A DNA stretch of 64,000 bases from Hemerocallis citrina (Eukaryota; Streptophyta; Magnoliopsida; Asparagales; Asphodelaceae): the NCBI GenBank assembly GCA_017893485.1, contig CM030359.1, forward strand, positions 31,562,430 through 31,626,429, read 5' to 3'. How positions within the stretch are numbered: position 1 is the stretch's first letter; every line of letters begins with the position of its first letter. Shown in pieces: positions 33,701 to 46,020 of the stretch. A program made the position numbers and the translations under genes. The notes beneath the pieces were generated by a model. That model did not search any database. It worked only from the letters and a program-made list of their open reading frames with translations, and was not told the DNA's origin.

Positions 33701-34442
33701 GCTACCTAGATAGTAATAATACAAGACTTGACATAACATGATACCATTTACATGCTAACCTGTACCTGTATACCTGTTCACCTGTTTACCTGTATACCTG
33801 ATTACCTGTTTACCTGTTCATCTGTATACCTATTTACCTGCTTGCATAACACCTGATACATGTTACCTGTACCATATTAGCACATTATGTTACTTGATTC
33901 TGTTCATGATTCATGCTAGTTGTTCTATTTTGTTATCATGTCTGTTCCATGCTATTTGTTTATCTTTTCCCTGTACTTGTGCCTGCACTATAAGTGGCCT
34001 GTAACTTGCATTGATGGGCGTTTTGTTTTCTTTTCCCTCTTCCTGCAATTTATTAAATTGCAGATTTTGGAGATCAGCTGCCAGATGGTGTAGGTAATAT
34101 GAGGTTCTAGTTGCTAGAGTTTTGCTATATTTACTTTCCTTCTATTCTTGAATAAATGTATTTGCTGCATGAATTTTGTATTGGGCAGTGTGACCCAGAA
34201 TTATTGACTTGTTCAGATCTGGTTTATTTAGAATTTATTAAAATTTGTTTCAAGTAATCATGTTGGTATTTTGATTCATATATGCATGTGTGGCTGACTT
34301 CTCTTGCTTCCTACTCTGATTATTCTTGTGAAATGGTGTAAAGATCCTGACAGCTTATGGATGATGAAAATCATTCGTTGGACTTAGTCACGTATCCGTA
34401 TTCCGTATTCCGTATTCTCTTTTTGGGAAGCGGGGCGTGACA
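30772..34442 (+). repeat. 3' LTR of chromovirus 2 (3,671 bp)
   Basis: Collinear with 22305-25970, preceded by the polypurine-like AGGTGGGTAGGAT. It ends GCGGGGCGTGACA with a tandem duplication of CCGTATT just before the end. A GC-type donor-like site lies at 31873 and an acceptor at 34063. A TACCTG array lies at 33750-33860. Confidence 0.95.
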
Positions 34443-35540
34443 AAAAGTGACTGTAATCAGGTTGAAAATAGAGTTCTTCACTGAACAACATGCAGTTTGG
34501 AACTATATTGATTTGTTTCATAAGCATGAAATAAGTTATAAGAGTCATTAAACAATTCTACAAAAATTAGGGGTTAATCCTAATCATCTCTAGACGTACT
34601 CAGAATAATATTAAATCCAAATTTTTCTTTAAACATCAGTTTTAAATTAATAAACGATGCAACGATCTCATAAATCTGAATCTAGAAATTACGACACAGC
34701 TGCAGTAAAACAACGATAACTCACACATCAAAAATCAAAATTGAGATTCGTCAAAAGTTCTGAAAGATGGACATCGAGGCCTACAGATCATATTCACAAA
34801 ATAATTTGTTTTACTGACTTTAACAAGGTCTAAATTGTTGTACCAAATCAGGGCAGCAGCAAAACAAAATTTCTTTCATGCATTTAATCAAACAACTCAT
34901 CTACAATAGATTCAAATTAGAGTATGATGTAAAACATGATATATTAAATATTCAAATCAATATGGCATGGGTAATAACAAATTTACAACAATAGTATACA
35001 ACTAGTACATTAATCATGTAACAAACATTCATAACATACAATATATCATGAACAGGTATATACACATCAAGGAATCTATTTAGATCTAATTATTTTCGTG
35101 TAGTGTGTGTGACAACTTATTATGATGGATCATGACTACGAATGGATCAAACGAATGAGATCAAGGTTTATCAAGGAATGGGATGAACACAAAAGTGAAA
35201 CCTAGACCACATGCGGTATTTGAACTTGTATAAGAACAAAAATAATATACAAGCTACTTGCCTTGGTGAAGACGATGAAACTGACGAGAATAGAATAACG
35301 GGAACGGATCCCGGGCGACGAACACAAATACAATGACTCACGAACAATGGGGTTGCGGGATAAAATGAAGGCGTTGCTTGCAGGTTGAATGGCTGCGCTT
35401 GGGAGAAGGGCACTAGTGGCGGGCATTGACTGCGAGGGGACGTCAGGGCGGCATGGGGAGCGCGCGACGGCGAGGTGCAACAGCCGGCGTGGGTCGGTCG
35501 ACGGGAGTGCGGGTGTGTACAGGGTGAGAGAGAGAGGTAA

Positions 35541-35544
<4 letters not shown>

Positions 35545-35573
<29 letters not shown>
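35545..35573. repeat. (GA)n microsatellite in LTR C
   Basis: Uninterrupted GA dinucleotide run. On the minus strand it is the CT-rich leader of LTR C. Confidence 0.95.
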
Positions 35574-35576
<3 letters not shown>

Positions 35577-36757
35577 TTGTTTAGGAATTGTTCACAGCAG
35601 AGAGAAAGAGTAACAAATTTGGTTAGATTTAATGAGAATTTGGTAAGTTAGGATTTTAGGAATCAAGGGGGAGATAGTGGGGGAAGAGATCTGCTTGTTA
35701 GACAGATGGAGGTGAACATGAGGAGAGATTTAAGGGAGACTGGGTAAAAGAGGGTATTGGGTAGCGGGTTTGGGATCCAATAGGGCGGATTATAGGGTTT
35801 AAATAGGGTAGATTGGATTAGAAACCGGATCCAATAGGGTAGAAATCAAATAATAAACAATGAGGCCATGAAATAATACTTAAACAGAATCATCTAGAGA
35901 TAATAATTAGCAGAAGAAATTAAATCAAAAGATTGCAAATCACAGAATTGAATAACGGCAAATAAAGATGGTTTATTAGGAACGAAGAAAGATTACACGA
36001 TTCAGAAAGGACAAAAGAATACAATTAGAACAAATACTCAGGAAAAAAAAATCACATACAAAAATACAAGAAAGGAACAGAGGGGTTACAAATTTTCCCC
36101 ACATATGTTATACATGTGTATTTTGTACCGTTACGGATAATATTCGTAATATTAACTTTCACGTATTTTGTATTTCTATTTTATAAATATATTTCCGATC
36201 TTTCGAATTCATTTTGATTTTTTGATTTGAATCCAACCCAAATATTTTCTGACTCATTCTAAATTTTTTGATTTAATTGATTCAAAGTCTCCATATCATG
36301 CCGTGTTATTGATTTAAGTATAAGACCGTTAATTTATCGTATTATCGAATATTTAACTTTGCTATCTCTAAATTTCTTGACCTTGCAATAAGAATTTGAC
36401 CTAGTTTTCTTCATTGAAATTGAGAAACTTCATACATGAAAATCATAACCCATCGAGTCTAGAATCCAAAATATCTTACGATTTCTCAATCCGATTTATA
36501 GGTTGTAAGTTAATTAAGTTTTAATCCCTTAATCCTAATCACCTAATCCTAACAGCAAACACCCAACAACCCAACCATATTTTACGGCATTTATTCCCAC
36601 CTCCATCTAAAACCTAACCTACTCCCTATATTCTCTATACACTTCCCTCACCCCTCTCCTACTTCTCACTCCACAGCACACACCTCCCCTAACCTATTAA
36701 TCTATCCTTGCTAAAACTCTCTTCTCTTCTCACTCTGCAACCCCCTCTCACCACTAT

Positions 36758-36766
36758 AAATACATT
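36758..36766 (+). promoter_or_regulatory. TATA box of LTR A
   Basis: CACTATAAATACATTCC followed by a CT/CA-rich stretch. Confidence 0.55.
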
Positions 36767-36822
36767 CCTACACTCACTCAATCACAGACTCTCTCTCACT
36801 CAGTCACAATCTATCTTTCTCT

Positions 36823-36832
<10 letters not shown>

Positions 36833-36896
<64 letters not shown>
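36833..36896. repeat. (TA)n microsatellite in LTR A
   Basis: Nearly pure TA repeat with one interruption (CATATA at 36841), in the leader of LTR A. Confidence 0.95.
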
Positions 36897-36899
<3 letters not shown>

Positions 36900-37500
36900 A
36901 GCCACTGTCTTCTTCTTTCTTCGATCTTCTTCTTCTTCGTTTCCCCAACCGAAACTCGAGCCTCAACCTCCGAGCTCCATTCTCTCTCCACCTCATCGCC
37001 AACTCCTCATCGCAGCCACCCCGAGCTCCTCGATCGCCCTTACCGCCACCAACTCCAGCCATCGCCACCACACCACCTCGAACTCCATCGCCTGCAGCTC
37101 CTCTCCACCTCCGACCAACGATGACCACTACCACCCTCTACCAACGTCAACCTTCAAGCTCCTCCACTGCCTTCTGCCGTTGCAGCCACTCCGTCAACCA
37201 ACACCACCATCACCATCGCCTCCCGCCACCGCAGTGAGCCGCCATTGCCAGCCAACACGATCGCCAGCACCCCACTCCACTTCCTCGTCACTGTTGCCAT
37301 CACCATCGCCATCGCCATTGCCACCAGTGCCATCATCGCCAAAGCTCTCCCCATTGCTGCCACCCCCACTCGCGGGTCCACCTCCGAGCTCCGTCGTAGT
37401 CGATGAGCATCTCGCCGCTGCACTCAACTTCTGAAACCTGAAGCTCCTCACTGTATCTATCTCACTCTAACTCTGTCTTTGTCTCACTCTATCTCTCTCT
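36897..37500 (+). other. CCACC/CTC-rich leader of LTR A
   Basis: Low-complexity C-rich sequence giving open frames in several phases on both strands (Pro/Ser on plus, Gly/Asp on minus). It is taken as a transcribed LTR leader, not a gene. Confidence 0.5.
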
Positions 37501-37508
37501 CTCTCTCT

Positions 37509-37565
<57 letters not shown>

Positions 37566-39108
37566 ATGCCCCGAATTCCAAAATACACTGAATTTGAGAT
37601 TCCACAGGATCTTTACACTTCATTTAGTACAATTTTACAAGGAATTTAAAAACTTTTCACTTTACATCGGAGTTTACATGAAACTTTACACTTTATATTG
37701 CACAGCGGAAGTAAATTTACAACATTTAAATAAATGTACAACAACATTGAATAATCTTTAAGCATCTGTTCCTCTTTAATCTTTATCATGTCATTTACCC
37801 TGCATACAAAACTGTGGGTACGTCAGTTTATTCAACCGACGAACATTATACACGGTCAACCTCTCTATGCCGGAAATAGTATAACTCATTTTCCATATTT
37901 AACAAACACAAACTTGTCACATATCAAACTAAAGGGAATACCCTATTGATGTCGTGTTGTGATTGTGCACTTAGTCCTTAATGCAGTTATTTATGTTACA
38001 TGACACTAATGCACACTTGTTCGGATTCTATGCATCCCATACTACATAGGTCCGAGGGCAAGCCTCTTAATCGTTCTTCATCTTTGTAGGATTTAATCCC
38101 TCGTCATGTCTTAATCTACTACTGTAACTACGGTGAGTATCCTAGATGATCTATGAGTACAAGCTCGTGTACAGAAAACCTGGAGGGAAATCCCACGCCA
38201 TGTCTTGACTCATCAAGCATGCATTCTGTGGCAATTCAGCCTCCTTCATGGCACACGATCCTCTTGCAGTCACCAAACATGCCACAAGCGTGGCTAAAGT
38301 CCAATCATTACTGAGTAGTGCCTACGCCATGTCTTGACTCATCAAGCATGCATTTTGAGGCTCACACCCGCACCGTAAACTCTAGTTCTCATACTCGTAT
38401 TTTTCTCTCACTTTCATCATGTCTCCACTATGTACTAATCCTTAGTTTTTATTAGAATCATGAACAAAATCAAAGCTTTAGAGTTAGCCTCTCCACTAAA
38501 CCGGACTTATTCATTCATTCAAACATGACCAACCTTGGTCTTTCATTTCAAATTTCATTTCATTTCTTTCCAATTGCCGGGAGAGACTTAGCTACTCTTT
38601 TGTTTCAATTCCAATTCACAATTTCCAAAATTGAGCGTTTACAGCTCATAAGTTCATCTTCATAATCATAACAGATTTTCTTTTTCAATAGCATGATTTC
38701 TAATTTATTCATGAGTCCATAGCCATACATGGAATTCAATTATTCCTTATATATTTCGTCAAATATTATTTTCACATTAAAATCACATCACTAAATGAAT
38801 ATTCACATTTCATAATTTTCACATTACTCTCCAATGAGAATAATTCACATCACATCACTACACATAATTTTTATCTTTCTTACACTTCTTTTCTAACATT
38901 TTATTTCAAGTCCTTTTTCAAGGTGTAACTTTCATAACATACAAGTGTAGAACATTTATTCTCAAAACATACTCCATTTCATGTAAATAACCCCCAAATT
39001 ATTTTTCATAAATCCCCCATATTTTTAGAATAATAAATATATTTTTTCATAATTTTTCAATCATCAAAACACCAAAAAAAAATATTTTTTCTCCCCAACT
39101 TAAACACA

Positions 39109-39190
39109 GCCGAAGCCAGGGATCAAACCCACAACCACGGGGAAACCAACCCAAGGCACAGACCACTAGGCCGAATGCTCTTGTGCGTTA
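39109..39190 (-). other. tRNA-like cassette 1 in LTR E
   Basis: On minus an A-box-like GGCCTAGTGGTCTGTG is followed about 30 bases later by the B-box-like GGGTTTGATCCC. It cannot fold as a full tRNA by eye. It is probably tRNA-derived (SINE head). Confidence 0.4.
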
Positions 39191-39198
39191 ATGAAAGG

Positions 39199-39225
39199 AG
39201 CTGAGAGCATTAAATGCTCTCGGCT
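39199..39225. repeat. 13-bp inverted repeat between the tRNA-like cassettes
   Basis: AGCTGAGAGCATT and AATGCTCTCGGCT face each other across one base, with one mismatch in the arms. Confidence 0.75.
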
Positions 39226-39261
39226 GTAGTTATTTATTTTTTTTCAAAAATACAAAAAGTA

Positions 39262-39350
39262 TGATGCTAAGGGGATTCGAACCAGCAACTCGCCGACCCA
39301 CTGTAGCGATTAAGATCATCCCGACCACTTGAGCTATGCGCTCATGTTGT
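39262..39350 (-). other. tRNA-like cassette 2 in LTR E
   Basis: On minus, TAGCTCAAGTGGTCGGGA (A-box-like) is followed by GGTTCGAATCC, a perfect B box. There is no clear acceptor-stem pairing, so this is not called a tRNA gene. Confidence 0.45.
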
Positions 39351-40232
39351 CATGTTTCAACCCGTAATCTAATTAAATCAATTCTCTCTGTTTAGTAAAA
39401 CATTTCGATGTTCAACAAGCTCTCATTTAATTTTGCCTTTACTAAATTTGCTGTAAATGTCCAGATTGGCTATTCTCAACATAAATTATACTCCAGTATA
39501 ATAAAAATATTTTTTTCAATAATTAATACATATTTTTCATATAATTAATTCGAATTATAAACTACCACCACCACCTTTCTTTTTCGACATTTCTTATCAA
39601 GTTTAACAACCCTAATCTTTTTATTAGCAATCAATTCCCTGTTTTTAATCATTTCCCAAACATACAACCTATATCTTAATTCATCCATCACAACATTATC
39701 ACAAAAAGTCCATTTAAGCACATAAAGTAATATTGTCAACCTACTAACTTTTGCATATAGTTCTCGATGTTAATAATGAAGTTTCCTTCATCAATCCATG
39801 GCTATAATCAATTTACTCACAACTTAATTTAACAATAGAACCACATACAATTACATATCCACATTTCAATCAATCAATAAGCCATTTTCTAATTAAATGT
39901 GTGCTCTTATTACTCTTTTTCATGCATCATTCTTTCAAATCAAATCTAGCATGCTTCCTAATTAGAAATATAGAAAATTTACCCACCTTAATTGGAGAGA
40001 CTACACTTAGCAACACCTCCTAAACCAATGTCCTTGCAAAAAGAGCGATCCTCCTCCTTGATGCGCGCACACAAGCCTCCACAATGCCAACCGAGCCTCC
40101 TCTTGATGCCGCCCTTGTTGCAAGCACAAACCCCTCACAATCTCTCAATCTTTTACTCACTTGTATACTACTAAATAATGTATTTTAAACTATAAGTTTG
40201 GAGGAAATAATAAGCACAAGAATAACTAGGCT

Positions 40233-40255
40233 GGGGGGGGGGGGGGGGGGGGGGG
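40233..40255. repeat. Poly-G tract, 23 bp, beside the LTR E promoter
   Basis: 23 uninterrupted G. On the LTR sense strand it is poly-C directly after TATAAATA. LTR F has only seven C at the same place. Confidence 0.95.
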
Positions 40256-40803
40256 TATTTATACTAAAAATCTAGGAAAATGGAAGGCTAAGATTAACTT
40301 AGGAGTTAGGATTAAAAGGCTAGGATTCAAGAGGAGTTACAATAACCAACCATGATCAAGTAACCACCACCCATGACTCCACTCAAAATTTCATTTTCCC
40401 TCCCAATCAAAACCGGACTCACATGTGTGCTTTTGCACGTGTACGTGCAATGCACGTGCATGCATTTGTCCCCATTTAAAAAAATTTGTACATTATATTT
40501 TTTTTTACATAAAAATAATCTTTAAAATGTATTCTACATTACAAGTTGTATTTAAAAATAAAATAGCTCATGGGCTTTAGTTTATAGGCCAAAATAATAA
40601 AAAGATAACCAATAAATTAGATTTGGGCTTTTTTAAAAAGAAAGGCTTTTGTCTATTTGAAAAAGGGCTTTATATAAAAATAATTAAAGAGCACATATTT
40701 AAATATTTATACTCATCATAATGAAAATGATTACCAAAAATATTGCACGTGCACACTACGTGCAAAATAAAATAATTTTCAGTAAATGAAAAATCAGGGC
40801 ATT

Positions 40804-40806
<3 letters not shown>

Positions 40807-40875
<69 letters not shown>
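40807..40875. repeat. (AT)n microsatellite, right half
   Basis: About 70 bp of AT. With 37512-37561 it formed one tract before LTR E inserted. Confidence 0.95.
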
Positions 40876-40883
<8 letters not shown>

Positions 40884-42598
40884 CCTACTTATAATTACAA
40901 TTTATTACTTTTCCGAACTCGGCGAACAATTGCGTTCCGTAGTACCATCATCGTCGACACGACCGGCCCTAATTGTCAACGTGATTGCTGTTCGTGGTGT
41001 CATAGCTGTCGTTGCAACTCGAGCGTAGAATTACGAAAATTTGGAAATGAATAAGTGGGTAACAACTTTAACCAACTCTATTTATATTATAGGATGTATG
41101 CATGCTAGATAATTTAATAAATTGAGTAATTGTGCTTAGATTGTGTATGAATGTTGTTTGATTATGGGTGTTAATTTTTGTCAATAAATATGTGAGATTA
41201 TGATATGATTATCTTATAAACGTTATTGTAATTCTGTCCAGAATTTGATATCACTTCAGAAAATTGTTTCTATTTAAATACATGGATTATGAGACTGAAA
41301 CGTGTATCATGTATGTGTGTACAACATCTCCTAAAAATTTCATAATTTTTGGATGTAGTTTGGTATTTTAATAAAATCTGAATACATTACTGGTTTAGAA
41401 ATGAAACAGAACTTATTTCATAATTCTGGCTGAATATCATACTTATTTCCAAAAGTCATATCTTTCCCAGTATATGGAATTGTAAGCTGAATTTTTTGTA
41501 TGTGAATCTAGTGTACGTCTATTATATGTTCACATAATTTCAAGAATTTTGGATATCGTTCATTCAAAATTATAACTGGTTGACAATTTTTCCTAAATTC
41601 TGGAAATTTATACACCTTCAGGTGTTTGAACGTTTTAACTCATTAAATGAAGTATTTTGAGGAAACTACAAACTGGGAACTTGAAGTAGACTCGTTAATC
41701 TTTTTTTTGAGTCTAAGAAATCTAATTTCCAAGAAGTATGGGATTTTCTGTGATTTTTGAAAGTAGCAAGAGCTGCAATTTCTGGATTCTAAACCTACTG
41801 TCTTACAAATGGTTTTAGACAGATTAATTGGGTTAAATCTAGAGGTTCTTAACTACAATGTTGTAGTTGACTCATTGAGGTTTCATATGAGACTAAGAAA
41901 TCAATTTTCTGATAAGTATTGACAATTTTCTAACAAGTATTTGAATTTATATAATTATTGAAAGTTGTATTCACCTGTCAAGGAGACACGTGCGGTATTG
42001 TCTCGACTATTAATTTTCAGGATCTAGTGTTAAGAACGGGAGGGGGGGTTGTATAGGCCGTAGACTCCTGTCGGAACTTAGGGGATGGACCCATAAGTGT
42101 CCGTTGATGTTCTATGTTATCAGATATGAATGAGGGCGAGCAGGAAATTCCTGTAGGGTGGTCTTATGTTCGTAATAACTTTTAGTGAGGTCCGGAAGCA
42201 GAAAGAGACCACCGGGGTTGGGCATCATTATGGATGCTCAGGAGTGGAGAAAGACCGTTGGGGTTCGGGCGGGGTGAAATATGTAAAACCAGAAGTGGTG
42301 AGAGACCACCGGGGCTGTGCATCATTATGGATGCTCAGGAGTGGAGAAATACCACAGGGTCCCGGCATGACCACTACCGACTGCAGTTATGGAATTGGAC
42401 CGAACAACTGCAACCTTACTAGTCACTAGATAAATGTTAGAAACAGTGTAGAATACATGAGTATGTATTGCGTAAATGAGGGATTGAACCCTGTAATGAG
42501 AAGAAACGCTAGAAGCTTGCATTCGGAAAGTATGTTGTATGAGCAGCATATCGTTCCAAACAAGCGTGCATTAAAAAAGCATATTTGGTTTGTACATG
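40876..42598 (+). other. Interior of LTR A, no gene
   Basis: AT-rich LTR sequence. It includes two near-identical GAGACCACCGGGG...GCATCATTATGGATGCTCAGGAGTGGAGAAA blocks (about 42207 and 42302), a local tandem duplication of about 95 bp. Confidence 0.6.
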
Positions 42599-45500
42599 TG
42601 TAACCCCTGTTTTTCATTTTATGTATTTTGAAGTGTATTTTTCATTTTGTGTATTTTATCTCTCTTATATTTTTCTGAACAGTGTATTGGATTTTTTTTC
42701 AATATATTCATTTTGTTTCATTTTGAGCTCCTTGTGTTGTTTGATCGTCGCTTTTGTTTGTTTTTTGTCATTTTGATTCTTTTCCTCATTTTTGGACTCG
42801 TTATCTTGATTTTATTTTTCCATGGTGATTGTGATGGAATTTTGGTGGTGTTTTCCCAAACCTATGATTTTGACTCCTAATAAGATTTTTCAAGAGCCAT
42901 AAAATTCACTCCAAATTGTATCCCCATTTGTTATTGACCCAATATCCATTATCCAATTATATACCTATTACTACATACTAATACTCTCAACCCATTAACC
43001 CACATTAATCCCATATATATATAACCACTAATTCTAAAACCCTAACCCTAAACCCTATTCTCTCTCCCTCCTAATCCCGGCCTCCCTTTTCCCCTACTTC
43101 TCTACTCCGGCCTTCACAACCCCCAACTCCGACACCATCACCATACAAACCCGAGCACCCATCCCCCTTGTTGCTTGATTGCCGATCATCACCACAACCA
43201 CCATCAATCACCCTTGCATCATCCCTATTGTGGTGTTCTCAAAATGGGTATTTGCCACTTTGATCGTTGCTTCAAGGAGATCGTTCGTGGGTAGATTTCG
43301 TTTGTTGGGCTTGGATTCGTTGCTTGTAGCAGATTTCGTTCGTGGGTTTCTCTTCTCTTCATGTTTGGATCGTTTTTCATCCCCTAACTAAGGCAAGTAA
43401 CTTGTACTCCAATTTATTTGTTTGATACAAGTCAAAAAGTTTACCTATAGTGTAGTTGGGTCTAGAGACAACCAAAGATTGTATTTTTCTTGATGGGTTT
43501 TGTCTCTATTATGATAATTTGGCCATAGATGACTCATGAAACCAATCTTGATATGTGATAACCTAGGAATTGCCCAAATCTTGATTTTTAGTCATGTATG
43601 TGAATAAGGGTGTGAATTTGTGTTTGGATTGAGACCCATGTGAAATAATAGGTGTGGACCAGTTAATAACCCTAAATTATGATTTTTAGATGCTTGGTAG
43701 GTTTTATTTCAAGTTTGGATGTGTTTGGATCAATATTCTTGAAGTTATGATGTTCTTGTTTTGAAGTGTGAAATCTGTATTTACGGGGTGTTCTGTGTTG
43801 TTTGCTGTTTTCGTCTATTCTACAGCCAATATCTTGATTCCTGTATAAAAGATGAATTTTAAATAATTTTGTCTATTTTCAAACCCAACTAGTTTTGCTT
43901 GATTTGGATTTCGTATGACTGAGTTATGACTGTTTTAGTACAGAGGTGTTGATCTGTTCCAGATTCAGTTTTTGGGTTAATTTTGTTAACAAACTATTTT
44001 CAAGAACTATTCTATACATATTACCTTGATCTAATATTTTGGTCAGTGTTTCTTTATGAAGTTAGGGATTACCTAGAATTTTTATGGATTTTATTGACAA
44101 GTTTTATGAGGTGTTTCATGCTCGTTTCTAAAACCTACTTGTGCTGTATTTTGCTCGTTGTTCTCTAAAGAATTCTATTTTCACTATGATTCCTTTTACT
44201 GTATGAAAAATGTTTGTGAAATGTAAAAGTTAGTAAATTCTATCTATTTTCATATCCCTTTGGCGGAATTTGATTTTGATTCACTGGTTGCGAGATATCT
44301 TAGTTTTCGTACAGCAGTGTTGAGATTTCCAGATTCGTTAAACTATGTTTTCTTGATGCTTTGGTATTTTTGATGACTAATATATTCTTACTGGAATATT
44401 ATGAAACTTTATATTTTGATTCTATACATATAGGGGAATACTTCAGATTTTTTGTGAATTTATTTAATTTTTTTTCATGCTGTTTTCATGCCCTTGAATT
44501 CGTTTTCCTGATTTCTGACTGAACATGTTTTCTGTTTTCAAACTTGTTTTGAGTTAAGTTTTTGTAAATTACTATATGACTTAATTATAATTGTTGGATT
44601 TGTGTGGATGTCTAGTTTCCAGATCCTTTGACGGATCCATGTTTGCATTCCTATAGTAGTAAGAATCCCTGTTTAAGTACTGATCTGTCATGCTGTCCTG
44701 ATTATGAACATACACTATTTTACTCGTTTATGTGAATGTATATTATCTATGCATACTTATTTGTTTCTCTGAACCTAATACTGATTATACCATGTTAGTT
44801 TGGCATTAGTTCGTACCCATTCATGCCTGTTTGATAACCATAATAAAAATAACCAAGCAGGGGTTTAAGGGAAAGATCTAGTAGTGGAAAATATAGAAAC
44901 GTGTACTTGGAAGAGGACCTGTGTCCTGCCTGCCTGTTACGTGTTCATGAATACATGATTCACGATCCTGTTACCTATACCTGATTGCATGCTTCCCTAT
45001 AGGAAGATGTTCTCGGAAGATAACCACTAGGTTATACCTGTTTCCTGTACCTGACTGCATACTTCCCTTAGGAAGGTGTACTCGGAAGAGAACCACTAGG
45101 TTCTACCTGTTTCTGTTTCCTATACCTAAGTACACTGCCCTATGGACTCCACTATGAAATCTAAAGCAAAATTGTTTGTTGTAGCAACCATATAGTAAAA
45201 ACCAGGATGCATGAAGTGCTACCTAGATAGTAAAATAACAAGACTTGACATGACATAAATATGACTATCCTGTTACATGATTACCTGATTACCTGTTTAC
45301 CTGTACCTGTTACCTGTATACCTAATTATCTGTTTACCTGTACCTGTTACCTGTATACCTGATTACCTGTTTACCTGTACCTGTTACCTGTATACCTGAC
45401 TATCTGTTTACCTGCTTACCTGTATACCTATTTCCTGATACCTGTGCATGTTTACCTGTTTACTTGTTTACTTGACACTTGACACATGTTACCTATACCT

Positions 45501-46020
45501 GTTAGTATACCATGTTGCTAGTTAGTTTCCCCATGTACTTGTATCCTACATTATTTGTGACCCGTGACTTATAATTGACGGGTACTTGTTTTCTACTTTT
45601 TTCCTTTTCCTGCAAATTTACTAATTGCAGATCAGGATGGTCAACTTCCAGAAGGTATTGGCGAGATGATGTTTTAGTGCTGGAGTTTCTGCTTTATTAT
45701 TATTAATTGTTGCCTGAACTTGAATAAAGTGTATTTGGTTATTTGGATATTATTTGTATTTGGGCGATGTGACCCAGGATATTGTTTTCTCCAGACTCTA
45801 CTCTGAATTATTTGAGAATATTGTATTTGGTTTCAAGTAAATTTTTGTTGGTAATTTGTTTCAATTTTGCATGAATGGTTGTGCCTTTTGCTTCCGACTC
45901 TGATATTTCTGCGATGTGTCGTAAAGATTTTGAAACAGTTAATGGATGATGAAAATCATTCGCTGGGCTTTTGTTATGTATCCGTATTCCATATTTCTTT
46001 TTGGAAAGCGGGGCGTGACA
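42599..46020 (+). mobile_element. Solo LTR D, Tekay/Del-like (3,422 bp)
   Basis: It begins TGTAACCCCTGTTTTTC and ends GAAAGCGGGGCGTGACA, like the LTRs of chromoviruses 1 and 2. Flanks are ACATG (42594-42598) and GCATG (46021-46025), a 5-bp duplication with one transition. It has a TATA-like CATATATATATAACC (about 43013), a GC-type donor ACTAAG/GCAAGTAAC at 43393, and an acceptor CTAATTGCAG ending at 45630. A TACCTG array lies at 45270-45440. No coding region remains. Confidence 0.9.
45270..45440 (+). repeat. TACCTG array in LTR D
   Basis: Repeats of ACCTGTTTACCTGTACCTGTTACCTGTATACCTG, with a higher-order unit of about 53 bp present three times. Confidence 0.85.

Larger units (their letters stand above)
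22305..34442 (+). mobile_element. Chromovirus 2 (Ty3/gypsy, Tekay/Del-like), structurally complete, coding broken
   Basis: LTR, primer-binding site, gag, protease, RT, RNase H, integrase, chromodomain and LTR are all present in order. The flanking AAAAG duplications are perfect (22300-22304 and 34443-34447). It sits inside reversed LTR C. The element is about 12.1 kb with LTRs of about 3.67 kb. Numerous stops and frameshifts make it non-autonomous. Confidence 0.95.
20588..36090 (-). mobile_element. Solo LTR C, reversed, Tekay/Del-like, split by chromovirus 2
   Basis: On plus it begins TGTCACACCCCGCTTTCC, the complement of the GGAAAGCGGGG(C/T)GTGACA LTR end. After chromovirus 2 it resumes at 34448 and finishes GAGGGGTTACA, the complement of the TGTAACCCC start. 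The two parts (1,717 and 1,643 bp) total about 3.36 kb, a full LTR. It carries a GC-type donor-like AAG/GCAAGTA on minus at about 35261 and a CAAGTATCAAGTAGT array. The flanks TTTTT and AATTT match poorly as a target duplication. Confidence 0.8.
37562..40806 (-). mobile_element. Solo LTR E, reversed (3,245 bp), inserted in a (TA)n tract
   Basis: On plus it starts TGTAATGCCCCGAATTCC and ends CAGGGCATTACA. It is the reverse complement of the LTR F family (shared ends and interior). Flanks are ATATA on both sides, from the split microsatellite 37512-37561 / 40807-40875. A minus-strand TATAAATA lies at 40256-40263. The donor-like AAG/GTGGGTAAA on minus at 39986 and the acceptor ATGCAG at 37800 bound an intron-like block of about 2.2 kb. 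Confidence 0.85.

Noticed and set aside
36708..37451. Long overlapping open frames on both strands (Pro/Ser-rich plus, Gly/Asp-rich minus)
   Set aside because: Low-complexity CCACC/TC-rich LTR leader next to a (TA)n tract; open in several phases with no domain.
39262..39350. Functional tRNA gene
   Set aside because: A perfect B box is present, but acceptor-stem pairing and a clear anticodon arm are not visible.
43030..43065. Telomere-like AAACCCTAACCCTAAACCC
   Set aside because: Only two or three units in the leader after the TATA box, and a similar CCCTAAACCCCTAACCC stands at the same place in LTR 1 (about 7730); an LTR feature, not an interstitial telomere.
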